A DNA stretch of 64,000 nt, taken from positions 383,701 to 447,700 of the forward strand of contig JH720326.1 in assembly GCA_000231825.2 (NCBI GenBank), in the 5' to 3' direction. The notes under the pieces were generated by a model that was not told where the DNA came from, searched no databases, and saw only the letters and a list, made by a program, of their open reading frames with translations. Source of the stretch: Tetrahymena elliotti 4EA. Taxonomy: Eukaryota > Ciliophora > Oligohymenophorea > Hymenostomatida > Tetrahymenidae. Below are positions 15,498 through 27,083 of this stretch, piece by piece. Position 1 is the first letter of the stretch; each line of letters opens with the position of its first letter. A program made the translations under genes and the position numbers.

Positions 15498-15519
15498 AAT
15501 GCAAACAAATATTTGCATT
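15498..15519. repeat. Perfect short inverted repeat (hairpin)
   Basis: AATGCAAA at 15498-15505 is the exact reverse complement of TTTGCATT at 15512-15519, with a 6-nt loop (CAAATA). Function unknown. Confidence 0.8.
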
Positions 15520-15536
15520 GAGAAAATGAAAATAAA

Positions 15537-15551
15537 TAAGAGGTTGGTTAA
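15537..15551 (-). other. Near match to Tetrahymena chromosome breakage sequence
   Basis: Read on the minus strand this is TTAACCAACCTCTTA, against the Tetrahymena Cbs TAAACCAACCTCTTT. It matches 13 of 15 bases, with the inner AACCAACCTCTT intact and changes at positions 2 and 15. Whether it functions is unknown. Confidence 0.45.
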
Positions 15552-16142
15552 AAGAAAAACTATCTCATTCAAAACTTAAAGCTCTTAGTTTTTCCTTTTA
15601 AATGAAATTCTAAGAAATATAATTTGTAAAGAAATAATAAATGAGATTTATACTGAATGAAATAATCAATATTTGAGAGTATATTAAAAATAGTAAAATA
15701 AATGTATGTATGTATGTATGGGATATCTGTATTTAGGATCTTAAAAAACATAGAATGGTAACAAGTATTTAACTATTTTTATGAAAAAATCAATGAAAAA
15801 TTGCGCGTGCGTGTAAAATGTATTGCTGCTGACAAATGACAAATGAGATACTAAAGAAATAAATTAATTCATGAAGAATAGCTTGAAAGATTCAAGGAGT
15901 TTGTTTGTTAATTTGATTGTTAACTTGGTTGCTTGTGAAAAAGAAAGATTTAAATAAAAAAAAGAAAAAAGGAAAGCGAAGGAAGAAGGTGAAAGAAGAA
16001 TCTGAATTAAAAAAAAGTAAAAAGGTATCAAATAATCCAAATTAAAAATATAAAGAAACAAAAAGTAAAAGATTAAATTCAATTATTTTAAAAAAGTCAA
16101 AACTATTCTAATATTTAATACAAAGCTAAAAATTTGCCTAAG

Positions 16143-18063
16143 ATGTCTACAGTTGAAAACCAAGTTGAAAAGTAGGACGTTTCTGAAGAAACCACCACCA
16201 CCACTGAATAACCAGTCTAATAAGCTCAAGAAGGTGCTGAAGATCAACAACAATAACAATAATAATAACAATAACCCAAGAAATACAAGTACCTTAAATT
16301 CAATTACAAATATTGCAAGCACTACGAAGACATTAACCAAATAGTTAAGTCTTTCAAGCATCTTTAATCTCTTCAAGTTGAATTAAAGGTTGATGAAATC
16401 CCAAAAGCTCTTTGTTATGTCATCCGTTCCAACAATGACGATGATGTCCACAAGGTTAGAATTTATTTTCCTTGATTTTTTTAAAAATATAAATGCACTT
16501 AGGCCACATAAAATATATCCAAAATTATCTTTTTAAGGATTAATTCTTAGCAAAATGAAGATTTTTACAGTAAATTCATTGGGGATTTACTTACAATTTA
16601 TTAATATATGTGGCAAAAAGCAGTTAAATCATTTTTCATAAAACCTAATCATTATTTTTAACAATTTAGGCTATTAAGTATGGTATTTGGACTTCAGTCC
16701 CTGGAAACAACACCAAATTGAATGCTGCTTGGGAAAAGGCTCAAGAAGAAAATCTTGATATCTATCTCTTCTTCTCAGTTGTTAAGAGCGGTCAATTCAT
16801 AGGTGTTTCTAAACTTAAATCCTCTTTCTAAGAAGAATCTTTCTCTTACTGGTAGTAACCCCATAAGGTAATGAAATATAAATATTTTGTTCAATAACTA
16901 AGCATGTGTTTTGATTTATTAAGAGACAAAAGCAATCTTAATATCTTAGCATAATAGCAATAACATATTTAAAAAAAACTGCTTTTATTAATCACCTCTT
17001 TTTAATAAATAGTTCAAAGGTCACTTCAAGATTGAATGGGTCTTCGTTAAGGATGTTAAGTAAAAGGCTTTTGAAGGCTTAAAGAACATGTAAGAATTAT
17101 TAATTACTCTTAATTTGTTTTTATGACTCAATTAAAAGCAATTTTCATTTCTACTTTACCTGAGTATAGAAAGATATGTTTATATTCACTACTTAACTAC
17201 ATAGATAGATATCTCTTAAAAAATGATTAGCTGATTTATTAAGAAATTAAAAATAGTCTCAAATTTCCACACAATTTATTTAGCCAAATACTTCAATCGA
17301 TCAGTCTATAAAAATATCAATAAATAAGATAGGCAACCATCAATCAATTAACAAATAAACAAAAAAATCTAAACAATTTTTGATTTATAAGCATTATGAA
17401 AAAAGAAAAAACCTTTACTCTATTAAAAATTTTAAAGTGAAATGATAAAATATATTTGAAATATATTTTTGAATTAATCTTAGAATGAAATTTTAAATTA
17501 TTTTCTTAATAAATAGCAATAAAGAAGATATTTCTAGAAGCAAGGATTGCACTGAATTAGAATTTGAAGCTACTGGTAAGAAGATGTTATAAATCTTTAA
17601 GGATGCCAACTCTTCCACTTCTATCTTCAAGGATTTCGTTCTCTATGATAATTGTGAACAATATTTGAGAAACAACATTGCTTACATAGGTCGTCAAAAT
17701 AACAAGAGAAATTTCTAAATGAGAAACAATGGTTAAAACATGTCTTAATTATAAAATTTCTTCCCCTAAATGATTCCTCAAAATATCTTCCCCTAATTAA
17801 CTCCTGAAGAACTCCAACAATTTTCTTAAATGTGCTTCACTAATATATATCCTCCTAACAGCTATCCTCAATACAACCCCAACTTCTTCATGGGTAACAA
17901 CATAAACGGTGGTCACAAATAGAACTATCACAATAATAACAACAAAAGAAATTTTAACAATAAGAAAAATAACCACTAACACAAGGATAAGCCCCAACAC
18001 CACTAAAACACTCACTAAAACTAGGCTCAATAATAACCCCAATAGGCTGAACAAAAGATCTGA
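16143..18063 (+). CDS. YTH-domain protein (m6A RNA reader)
   Basis: Four exons: 16143-16454, 16670-16867, 17013-17089 and 17517-18063, total 377 residues, all splice phases consistent. A short acidic, Gln-rich N-terminus leads to a YTH domain at about residues 80-240. Visible family signatures are VIRSNNDDDVHK (compare the KSYSEDDIH block), AIKYGIW, LFFSVVKSGQFIGV, FKIEWVFVKDV, and the final SSTSIFKDFVLY. YTH domains bind N6-methyladenosine in RNA through an aromatic cage. W111 and W165 fit the first two cage positions; the third appears to be F171 rather than Trp. The C-terminal 110 residues are Asn/Gln/Pro/His-rich and probably disordered, as in YTHDF proteins. Codon use (AAG, TTC, ATC, few TAG) is that of a well-expressed gene. 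Confidence 0.96.
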
Positions 18064-19649
18064 GTGTGTTTAAATTGTTTATTAAAATGATTTCAGTCAA
18101 TGACAGAATGAAAGACTGACTGAATATCATTTTTTAATACAATCAAACCTACTCAAAATTTATAATATAAATATATATAAAAACAAAATAGTATCATAAC
18201 CCTATAATGCTTTAACCTTCAAACAATCAAATTATCTATCTTTCTAATAATCACCTATCTATATACCTATCCTCATATTGAAAAGCATCTTGCTTCCCTT
18301 TGAGTATTTGACATTACTTGCAGTTTTTTAGTCTATTTGCAATTAGAGATCATGCCTATTTCAATCAATCTAAAGTTTATATTTTAATAAAGTAATTGTT
18401 TATTTATGCTTCAAAATAAAATCTATCTACTATAAAAACAAATCCCCAAGGCACACTTATAATGAGTAATTTCTTAAAATCTAGCAAGTAAATAAATATA
18501 ATAGTAAGGTAACAAACGCAATTCAAAATTGTATCAAACAAATCAAAATGTATTCAAGAAATAGTAATATGTGAATAGTTTGCTCAAATGCACACATTTT
18601 CTCTTTTCTGAAGATAAGCTATCTATCTATGATTATCAATCAATCAAACAATCAAAGCAATAATAGTCAAAATCATTTATTAAAAATTTTGCGAAATATC
18701 TATACAACAAGTCCTTTTAAGTATGTATGTGTTATATAGTTTATAGCTTTAATAAATGGTTTCTTAATATTCCTACTTATTTAAATTTGATAATACCCAA
18801 TGCTATTTTAAGTTCTTTGTTTGTAATTAGGTTATTCATTCACTATTTTGGTATATATTTTCATTTATTTAATATTTTTTAATATTCTAAAAATAAATTT
18901 TCCAAATTAACTTATCAAAATATTCACAAATAGTAAAATAAATATCTCTGTATGTAAATTTTCTTAAATAATTTTTAATTCACATTTTTATGAAAAATAA
19001 TCAGGAGAGGTAAAAAATTTCGCTTAATGATATAATAATAATTATATCATTTTTATAAATCATAAAAATATTTTGATTACTAAAAATTATTCAAGCAAAA
19101 TACTAACTTTAAAATATTTATTCAACTTCTAAAAATAAATTACATTCGTATTTATGTAGATGAAATTTCTTAAGAATAAATAATATGAATAAAAAACTAA
19201 TAACCTTAATAAAATGTTGAATTTAATTTAAAATAAAATATTAAATTTTTAACTATTATTTATTTGTATTAATTTCAAAACAAAAAAAGAAAAAATAAAT
19301 TAAAATGATTAAATTCTCAAAATTTTCAAGATAGATCCATTAAAATAAGAAATAAGTAATATTATTTATTTAGATGCAAATTAAACACTCCTTTCAATAT
19401 TTTAAACGGCAAAGATAGAAAGCATAATTATATGAATGAATATATGAAAGTATGCAAATCGTATTTTATTATTCTAATTTATAAGAATTTAAGAGAGGTT
19501 ATTAAACCTTTAATTATAGATACGTTAAGAAATAGCAAAAAAATTCTTAAAATCAAAAAGAAATAAATTATTTGAGTATTTAGTTTGATTGTTAATTTAC
19601 TTTAATAGTTATTTTAATTTTCAAACAATAAGAAATCTAATCAATAATC
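18064..19649. other. Intergenic, nothing recognised
   Basis: About 1.6 kb of AT-rich spacer with short ATCT-type microsatellites near 18225-18260 and 18620-18650. No coding or RNA signal was seen. Confidence 0.5.
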
Positions 19650-21247
19650 ATGAAAACCTTCGATTTTAATTACGGGTAATCTGCACTGCAAAATTAGTCA
19701 AAATATAAAAATGGAGCATCTACACAAATCCTTAAAAACACCAAAGAATAAGAAAATAAATTCAGCTAAAAGGATTAAGAAAACAATAAAAACTCTCAAC
19801 TTTTAGGCACGAAATTCAATAAAAAAGTTGATTAAGTTGAATAATCAAATGATAGAGTTTAGCTTCTAAAAGTTCCAAAAATTTAATGGTAGCTAAGTGA
19901 TTTTGAAATAGGCAAGCCATTAGGAAGAGGAAAGTTTGGTTAGGTGCATTTAGCAAGGTAAAATCATTTATTTATTAGATGATAAAAATAATTTTTTTTA
20001 AATAAAGAGAAAAAAGAAGCAATTTTATAGTAGCCCTTAAATGCATAAGCAAAGAATAGTTGAGAAGAAGTAAAATAGAACATTAAATTAGAAGAGAAAT
20101 TGAGATTTAATCTCATTTAAATCATAAAAATGTGCTTAGAATGTTTGGATTTTTTTGGGATGAGCAAAAGATTTATCTTATTTTGGAATATGCCCCTTAA
20201 GGAGAGCTATATTAAGATCTATAAAAGCAAGTAAATAATTTTTTAACACTCCATTATGATAAATTAATATATATAATATTGCGCAATTATTATTAAATGA
20301 AGTAAAAATATTTTGTTAAAATATTAAGATAAATAAAAGATATCCTGAATAAATTGCAGCTAATTATATTAAATAAATGGCAGATGCCCTAATTTATTTA
20401 CACAGTAAAGACATTATTCATAGAGACATTAAACCAGAGAATCTCTTGAATTCATTTGTAAATATATAAATAAATTTAACTATTATATTTAAACAGTCTT
20501 TTATGTCAAAGAAATTCACTAAGTGTCTTCAAAAAATAAATATAATTTGTTTTTTTTTACTTTCAATAAAAAGGGAACAATAAAAATAGCAGATTTTGGA
20601 TGGTCTATCCACTCACCATCTAACAAAAGATAAACTATATGTGGTACCCTCGACTATTTATCTCCTGAAATGGTTGAAGGAAACACTCATAATTATACAG
20701 TTGATATTTGGAGTCTTGGTGTTTTATGCTATGAATTCTGCACTGGTATTTTTATTAAAATCATTAAATAAAATTATTTTTCAAAATATTTATTAACTTT
20801 TTACAAAAATTATTTTTAATTTTATCATTTTTGTAAAGACGAAAAGATAATTTTTGTTTGAGAGAGTATATTTAAATTACATGAATTGTAAAAAGCAAGC
20901 AAGAAATTTACTTTAAATAATTCAGGGTATTATTAAACCCTAAATTTAGTTTAATTTTGATGATTTAACTTATTAAACAAAATTTTATATTAAAAGGATA
21001 ACCTCCATTTGAAACAAAAAGTTATGATTAAACTTATGATAGAATTAAAAAAGTTCAATTTAGCTTTCCTGAATACTTATCAATTGAAGTGAAAGACCTT
21101 CTCTCCAGGATTTTAGTTTATGAAAAAAGCTAAAGGTTAGATTTAAATAGCATATTAAACCATCCATGGATCCAAAAATATAACCCTCCATAAAATTAAG
21201 CAACAAATCCTTATCCACTTTAATAGTAATGCTAAAACACCTACTGA
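19650..21247 (+). CDS. Aurora-family serine/threonine kinase
   Basis: Five exons: 19650-19957, 20008-20230, 20329-20457, 20574-20745 and 20997-21247; 360 residues with all phases consistent. After an 83-residue Gln/Asn-rich N-terminus the kinase domain runs from about residue 84. It has the glycine loop GRGKFG at 92-97, catalytic Lys114 in VALK, a REIEIQ helix, [13 protein letters not shown], and the activation segment [15 protein letters not shown]. The WSxH..CGTLDYxxPEM pattern after DFG is diagnostic of Aurora kinases, and QRLDL...HPWI closes the C-lobe. Auroras act at spindle poles, chromosomes and in cytokinesis; the Thr before ICGT is the expected activating site. The frame stays open for 28 codons after the TGA at 21245-21247 with coding-like codon structure (see findings). 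The 50-nt first intron is short. Confidence 0.97.
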
Positions 21248-22391
21248 GATCCTAACGAATAAATTATTTTAGAAGATGAAATAATTTTAAAATATAATTT
21301 AAAGATTTATCTTCCTAAATTTGAAGATAGATGAATGATATATTAGACTTAAATATAAAATAATTAACACAACTAAAATTTAACTTTTGTACATATTTAT
21401 TCATATAAATAATAGTTAGAATCATTTTAAAAATTACAATTTCTTTATTTCAATTGGTTTGTTCTCTTTAGATAACAACAAAATATATTTTTCTTTAATT
21501 GTTAAAAATGTTAGAAATTTTAATCACTTCGAAAAAATAAAAAATGCATGAAAATAGTTGTTAAAACACTTCAAAATTTAAATTTATTTTTTTCTTTAAA
21601 CTCTTTAAAAAGTAAAGAAAATTAATTATAAAATAATACTCAAATACAATTTATTTTCTTATCAAAATTTTTTTATATCTTATTTGGTATTTATCTTGCA
21701 AATAAAAATTTATTAAAATTTTAATTATTTTTTATTTTAATATGTTATTATTATTAAAAATACCTCCATTTTAGATAAGTAATTAAAATAAAAGTAAGTT
21801 ATTTTTGTGTGCAAAATAAGGGATATCTATTGTTTGCAGCTTATTCAAAAAATAACTAAACATTTTTAATAAATCTCTATCAATTTTAATATTTTAAAAT
21901 AAAATCATTCAATATTTTATATTTTTAAATCCTTATTTATTATTTTTTAACTTGTCTTTGGATTATCAATAAATTCCACTCACTAAAAGAAAAACGAACT
22001 ACTGAAATAAAAAAAGAAATTAAAAATAATTTTATTGAACTTTTTAAATATGAAAGTAGGTAGAATTATTAAAATAAATTTTATAAAAAACTGAATAAAA
22101 ATGAATGAAGAAGTTAAAACCAAATGATAATTTAATTTGAAAATGTGATTTTAGATCAATAATGAATGAACAAATTAATTAATTAATTAAACAGATGATT
22201 TACAACTAAAAAGAAATTTGAGGTTAATTAATTGATTATTTATGCTAACTCTATTTATTGTATTATATTAATTGCTTATTTTTCATTCATTTATAAAAAC
22301 AACTTTAAAATAATTATAGCATTCAAGGCAAGTAAAGATCAATTAGGAAGATTTATTTAGGAAATAGCAAAGTTCTTTAGTTTTGGAATTC
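21248..22391. other. Intergenic; first 87 bp is an in-frame extension of the Aurora gene
   Basis: 21248-21334 continues the Aurora frame for 28 codons to a second TGA. The remaining roughly 1 kb is AT-rich spacer with no recognised feature. Confidence 0.5.
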
Positions 22392-25131
22392 ATGTATAAG
22401 GGAAGGGATACAGCTAACTACTCTTCTAGTAAAATAAAAAATAACTATGATGAGGATGATTATGATAGGGATAGTAAAGATGATTATAATTATAAAAAAA
22501 GTTAATAGAATCCAGATTAAAAAATATAATATGTACCTGTTCCAGTTATGAATTATCCGCCTCCTTATTATGGATATAATCCTTATTAGCCTTTTATGCC
22601 TCCACCTTATGGTATGCAACCAGTCGATCCTAATTAGCCAAATTAACAGGGTTAAAATCCTATCTTTCCTTTTTAATATCCAAACTATCCTCCTATGAAT
22701 CCTCAAATACGTCCTCCTTAATAGCAATTTAATTATTCAGGGCAATATTTCTATAAAAATGATAATAAAAAAGATAGCGGATTAGCACAAAATAATAAAT
22801 AAGATACAAATTAGGCTTTTAATTCATCCCATTATGGAAAATTTAAATAAAGCTAAGGAAAATAAAGCCATTTGGCTTCCTTAAAAAATAAAACTCCTGC
22901 ATAAATTGTGAATGAATTTAAGGCATACACCTTGCCTAAGTTAAGACTTAGAAGGTTGATTAAGTTGTAAGCATTAATGAAAGGGTATCATGTAAGAAAA
23001 TATGTAATTCCAAGAAAGAAAGCCACAATAAATATAATGAGAAATTATGTTGATAAGCTAATTAAAAATTATGTTGAAGTAAAGTACATTTTTATTTATT
23101 AACTAAAAAATATTAACAAAAATCATATGCCTTTAAAATTAATAACAATTTGTTTGTAGGATAAAATAGTACCAGATATCGTGCTTGAAGTCCTTGCTTA
23201 TAACAAGTATAATGAAGATGTACACCTATATTCAACAGAGTACAGGACTTACTTAGAAATAATGGATCGTATTGTATAAAGAGTAGTCAGAAATGAAGCT
23301 CAGCAAGTAGTCAAAGAGTCTACTGACAATATAGTTACAGGGTAAATTTTAAACTGAAATTATTTTTGTTAACAAAATGAATTTTTTTCAAATTTCTTCA
23401 ATAAAATTTATAAAAATGCAGAAAAACTAAAAATAATTTCTAAATTTGAATTAATTTCAATAAATTAGAAAATAATCTATCTATCATTCAACAAATTTGT
23501 ATATAAAAAACATTACTTTACAATGAATCTAAAAGTAAAACCTAGACAATTGAATCCAAGTTAATTTCTAAAGTATTTCTTTAAAAAATAATAATTCTCT
23601 ATACTTTGAAAATTTTTAAATTAGTAAAAAAGTTAAAAAAAAACTTTTATTTCTGCAATTTTTATGGTAAAAACATGTAAAAGAAAAATAATATTTTTCT
23701 ATAAATATACCAGTTTCTAAAGACAATCTAAAATAAAACATCACAATTTGGTATTATTTAATGTGCTATCAAAATTACTATGCCAAATAATTTCTTTAAG
23801 TCTATATTTCTTATGAATCCAGATATTTCTGATTTAGGAATTGGATATTTTTAAGTTTTTTCCTATTTTATCTTGATTTTTGAAATAAATTTCTATTAAT
23901 TTATTTATCTTTGTTAGAAGATAATTGTGATTAGAAAAAAAAATGGTTGCAATTATTATCTGAAAATGTAAATTATCTTAAATAAAATATTATTAAAAAA
24001 AGAAATCTAATTTGAAAAATTGGATATTTTTAAATAAAATATTCTGTAAAATGAAATGGTGAAATCATCAAATATTATTTGTTTACTTTATAAAACACTA
24101 CTTATAGTAATTAGAAGTAATGAAAAATTATGATGTCATAGTATTTCTAAACACAAAATTTCAAATTTAAATATTTTTAAGTTTGAATAAAACATTTTTT
24201 TTAGAATTCTAGAAGCTTTTTTGTAAAAATTGTTATATTTTAAAAAAGAATCTTGAGATAAAGAGATAATTAGAAACCTGTTGAAGAAAAAGATCCTATG
24301 GTGTTAATAGCTAGAGACATAATTATCAATACAATAAAGTAAGACTGTTTGGAAGTTGCAAAAGATAGTGTATAGGATTTAACTTTTGAATACATGGAAG
24401 ATATACATATAAGAAATCTAATTAGTTCTAAGTATGTAACAAGAGCAGTTAAAGAAGTTGTAGTTGATGCTATATAGGAAATAGCAATTGAAGATTTGGT
24501 TGATGATTTAATTCTTAAGAACACTTAATAGCTTGCTCTTCCTTTGGCATAGCATATGTATGATTTAGTGCAGTAAGAAATGGAAGGTGTATAACTAGAA
24601 AAGGCCTTAGACAACTATATTTTAAGAGGAATGATAGATATTATACTTGAATAGGCAAATGTAATTATAGACGACAACAACAAAGCTCTCATGGATATTT
24701 AGGAAGTTTTATAGCAAAGTAATCCTGATTCTAGGATAGGAATCGATGGAGTAATACAAAACTAAAATCAAAAATCTTCAAAAAATAAAAATAACTAATA
24801 AAAAAAAGATTAACAAAAAATGTAGCCCTTAGATGAAATATAATCTTAATAATCAGATAATTCAATTTAATAACTTGACTAAGAGCTAAATAATTAAGGA
24901 AATTAGTATTACCAAGGTTAAGGGTAAGAGGGATAGAACTCATAAATTCAATAGCCATAATATATGTAATAGTATTAATAATAATAGCAATAAGAACCAT
25001 AAAACTAGTAAAATGCTTAACCTTAAATGTAGTCATAATAATCATAATAGTTGTAAGCATAGCAACAATAAACTAATAATAACAACAACAACAACAACAA
25101 TAATAATAATAAATAATTGGGTAAAAAGTGA
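22392..25131 (+). CDS. IQ-motif protein with Pro/Tyr-rich N-terminus and poly-Gln/Asn tail
   Basis: Three exons: 22392-23078, 23160-23341 and about 24264-25131, 578 residues. The unusually long second intron is about 920 nt, and its acceptor could also be at 24258. The N-terminal 120 residues are acidic then rich in Pro, Tyr and Gln (repeated PPY-like steps). Around residue 195 an IQ-like motif (LQALMKGYHVRKYV) suggests binding of calmodulin or an EF-hand protein such as centrin. The following 260 residues are predicted alpha-helical, with many Asp/Glu and Ile/Leu/Val and conserved-looking VKEVVVDAIQEIAIEDLV. The last 90 residues are almost pure Gln/Asn, coded by TAA, TAG, CAA and AAC runs. 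I do not recognise an orthologue; a cytoskeletal or basal-body role is only a guess. The frame is open upstream of the ATG, so an earlier start is possible. Confidence 0.8.
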
Positions 25132-27083
25132 TATTCACTCTTGTGATTTTTAAAATTTTGGGAAAAACTTAATTAAATAAATAAAATGATCTCATCCAAA
25201 AAGTAAGATTCAAATATAAAATCAAAAAAGTTGATTTTAATAAATTTTATTCATCATTTTTTAAATTTTGTATTTCATTTATTTATTACACAAACAACAA
25301 CAATAATATAATATCAAATCTATTCAAGTTTTAATAAATACAAAGAATAAATAAATCTAAGTTTATTTTCTCTTAATTTACTCTGTTCTCAATAAGTTAA
25401 ATATATATTCTTTTCTTATCTTTAGTCAATTAATAATTATTTAAACATAAAACGCTTATGTTTTTTCTATAAAAAGATTTTAATGAAAAGTATGAGATTT
25501 ATTTTAAGGAAACAAGTTTTAGCAGATTAAAAGATGGGTTGTTTTACATGATTTAAATTTTATCTATATTCTATGTAAATATTATTTTATTTTGAGAATA
25601 AAATATACAAACTTAATATTTTATTAACCTTTTTTTGATTATCATATTTACTTTTGGAGCAAAAAAAGAATTTTAATTAAAAATTTTGTGTCTATTTTAA
25701 TTTTAAATCTTTTACTTTCTTTTGCTTTATTGATTGTATGTTATTGGTGTAATCTCTCTATTAGTCATTCTGGTGATTTATTTCCCCTCAGTAAAAAAGA
25801 TTAGACGGATTCTTTCAAAAGAAAAGCATTTTAATCTTGCTAAAAAATATTTATTTCTTTTATTATGGAATACAAGTTAATTTTTGACTTTCCTAATTTA
25901 AAATATTTGCATTAGGAATTCTTTCACTTAGATAAATAACTTAAAGATGTTATAAGTTTAGAATAATGAAACCTTAAAATAACTAATGTACATAACTTTA
26001 GTATATTAGAAAAGACTAAACTTCATAGAATGATATCAAAAATTATTTTCAACATCAATTTATTTTAAAATTTCCTTTTATAAAAGTCCTCCAAAACCTT
26101 CACTAAAAAGCCTTGACTTAAAATATAAATCAAATAAATAATAATTAGATAATTAATGTAAAAAGCAAATAAATTCTGTATTTTAAATTTCTAGTTTTAT
26201 TGTATTAGCCTGAGTTTCTAAAATATTTTTAATTTTTCTAATTATGAACTCTCAGTCTAGAAATTTAAATAAAACTGAAATTAATAAATAAGTGATATAA
26301 AAGCATGAAGAATTTCTTTTTAAATAAGTGTACTAATAAGTTTTATTTTTAAAATAGTATCAATTATCCATTTTTATTCAGAAAAAGTCTTTCGCAAAAT
26401 GAACTATATTTGTCTAAAAAGATTTATTATTTGGATACTTGATTTCTAGCTGTTTGAATTACAGATTCTTGTATAAAATCAGAATTAATTATTTTTTTAT
26501 AATTAATGAAATAATAAATAGATTTAATTCCATCCACTCAATCAATTTGTGTAATCTAATTGATTTATATTTAAACTTTTTTCAAAATTAAATTATGGGA
26601 GCTGATTTTTTTAAATATTTTGTTTTAAAAACCTATTTCCACCCTTTATTTTATGATTTATTCTAATAAATAATAAGTTAAATATGGTAAATCTATCTGC
26701 TTTTTGTGTAAATAGTTAAATTATTAATTTTTAAACTTCTTCTCAAAATATTATTCAAAAATATAATTTAAACAAAATATTTTTGTTTGATATTGAATTT
26801 ATTTGAACTCCAAGGTGAATTTTTTCACGAAATCTAATTACGTCCTCCTTTGTTTTTATTAAGTGGCTATGAATTAATCTTACAGGCAATGAGTTATTTA
26901 ATCAAAGTTGTAATTTTTTACAGTTTTCAGTGATTAATTATTTTACTAATTTGGAAAATAATCAGCTTTAAAAGAGTTTTATAATTCTGAAATCTCTCTT
27001 TAAAAAAGTTGTTGTTTTGGGATATAATTATTAAAAAGTAAATAACAACTAAATAAAAAAATTAAGAAAACAAACTTTTAGAA
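25132..27083. other. Intergenic, AT-rich
   Basis: About 1.95 kb without a supported gene. The minus strand is open without TGA from about 27040 to 26538, but has no Met and amino-acid content typical of AT-rich noise (see rejected). Otherwise nothing was seen. Confidence 0.45.

Larger units (their letters stand above)
14458..16142. other. Intergenic with hairpin, breakage-like 15-mer and GC-richer patches
   Basis: About 1.7 kb upstream of the YTH gene. Between 15380 and 15560 it is distinctly richer in G/C than the surroundings. It holds a perfect hairpin (15498-15519) and a near match to the chromosome breakage sequence (15537-15551). A short ATGT microsatellite lies at about 15703-15720 and a GCGCGTGCGTG patch near 15803. 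No gene was supported. Confidence 0.55.

Noticed and set aside
16083..16376. Minus-strand ORF across the start of the YTH gene
   Set aside because: It is the antisense of the Gln-rich N-terminus of the YTH gene (runs of Leu from CAA/TAA repeats).
22377..22727. Minus-strand ORF of 116 codons
   Set aside because: Shadow of the Pro/Tyr-rich first exon of the IQ-motif gene, which has the better codon structure and correct splice phases.
26538..27040. Minus-strand open stretch of about 165 codons without TGA
   Set aside because: No Met at all, no acceptable start before the divergent glycoprotein gene, and a composition (Ile, Lys, Asn, Phe, Gln) expected from AT-rich spacer when only TGA stops translation.
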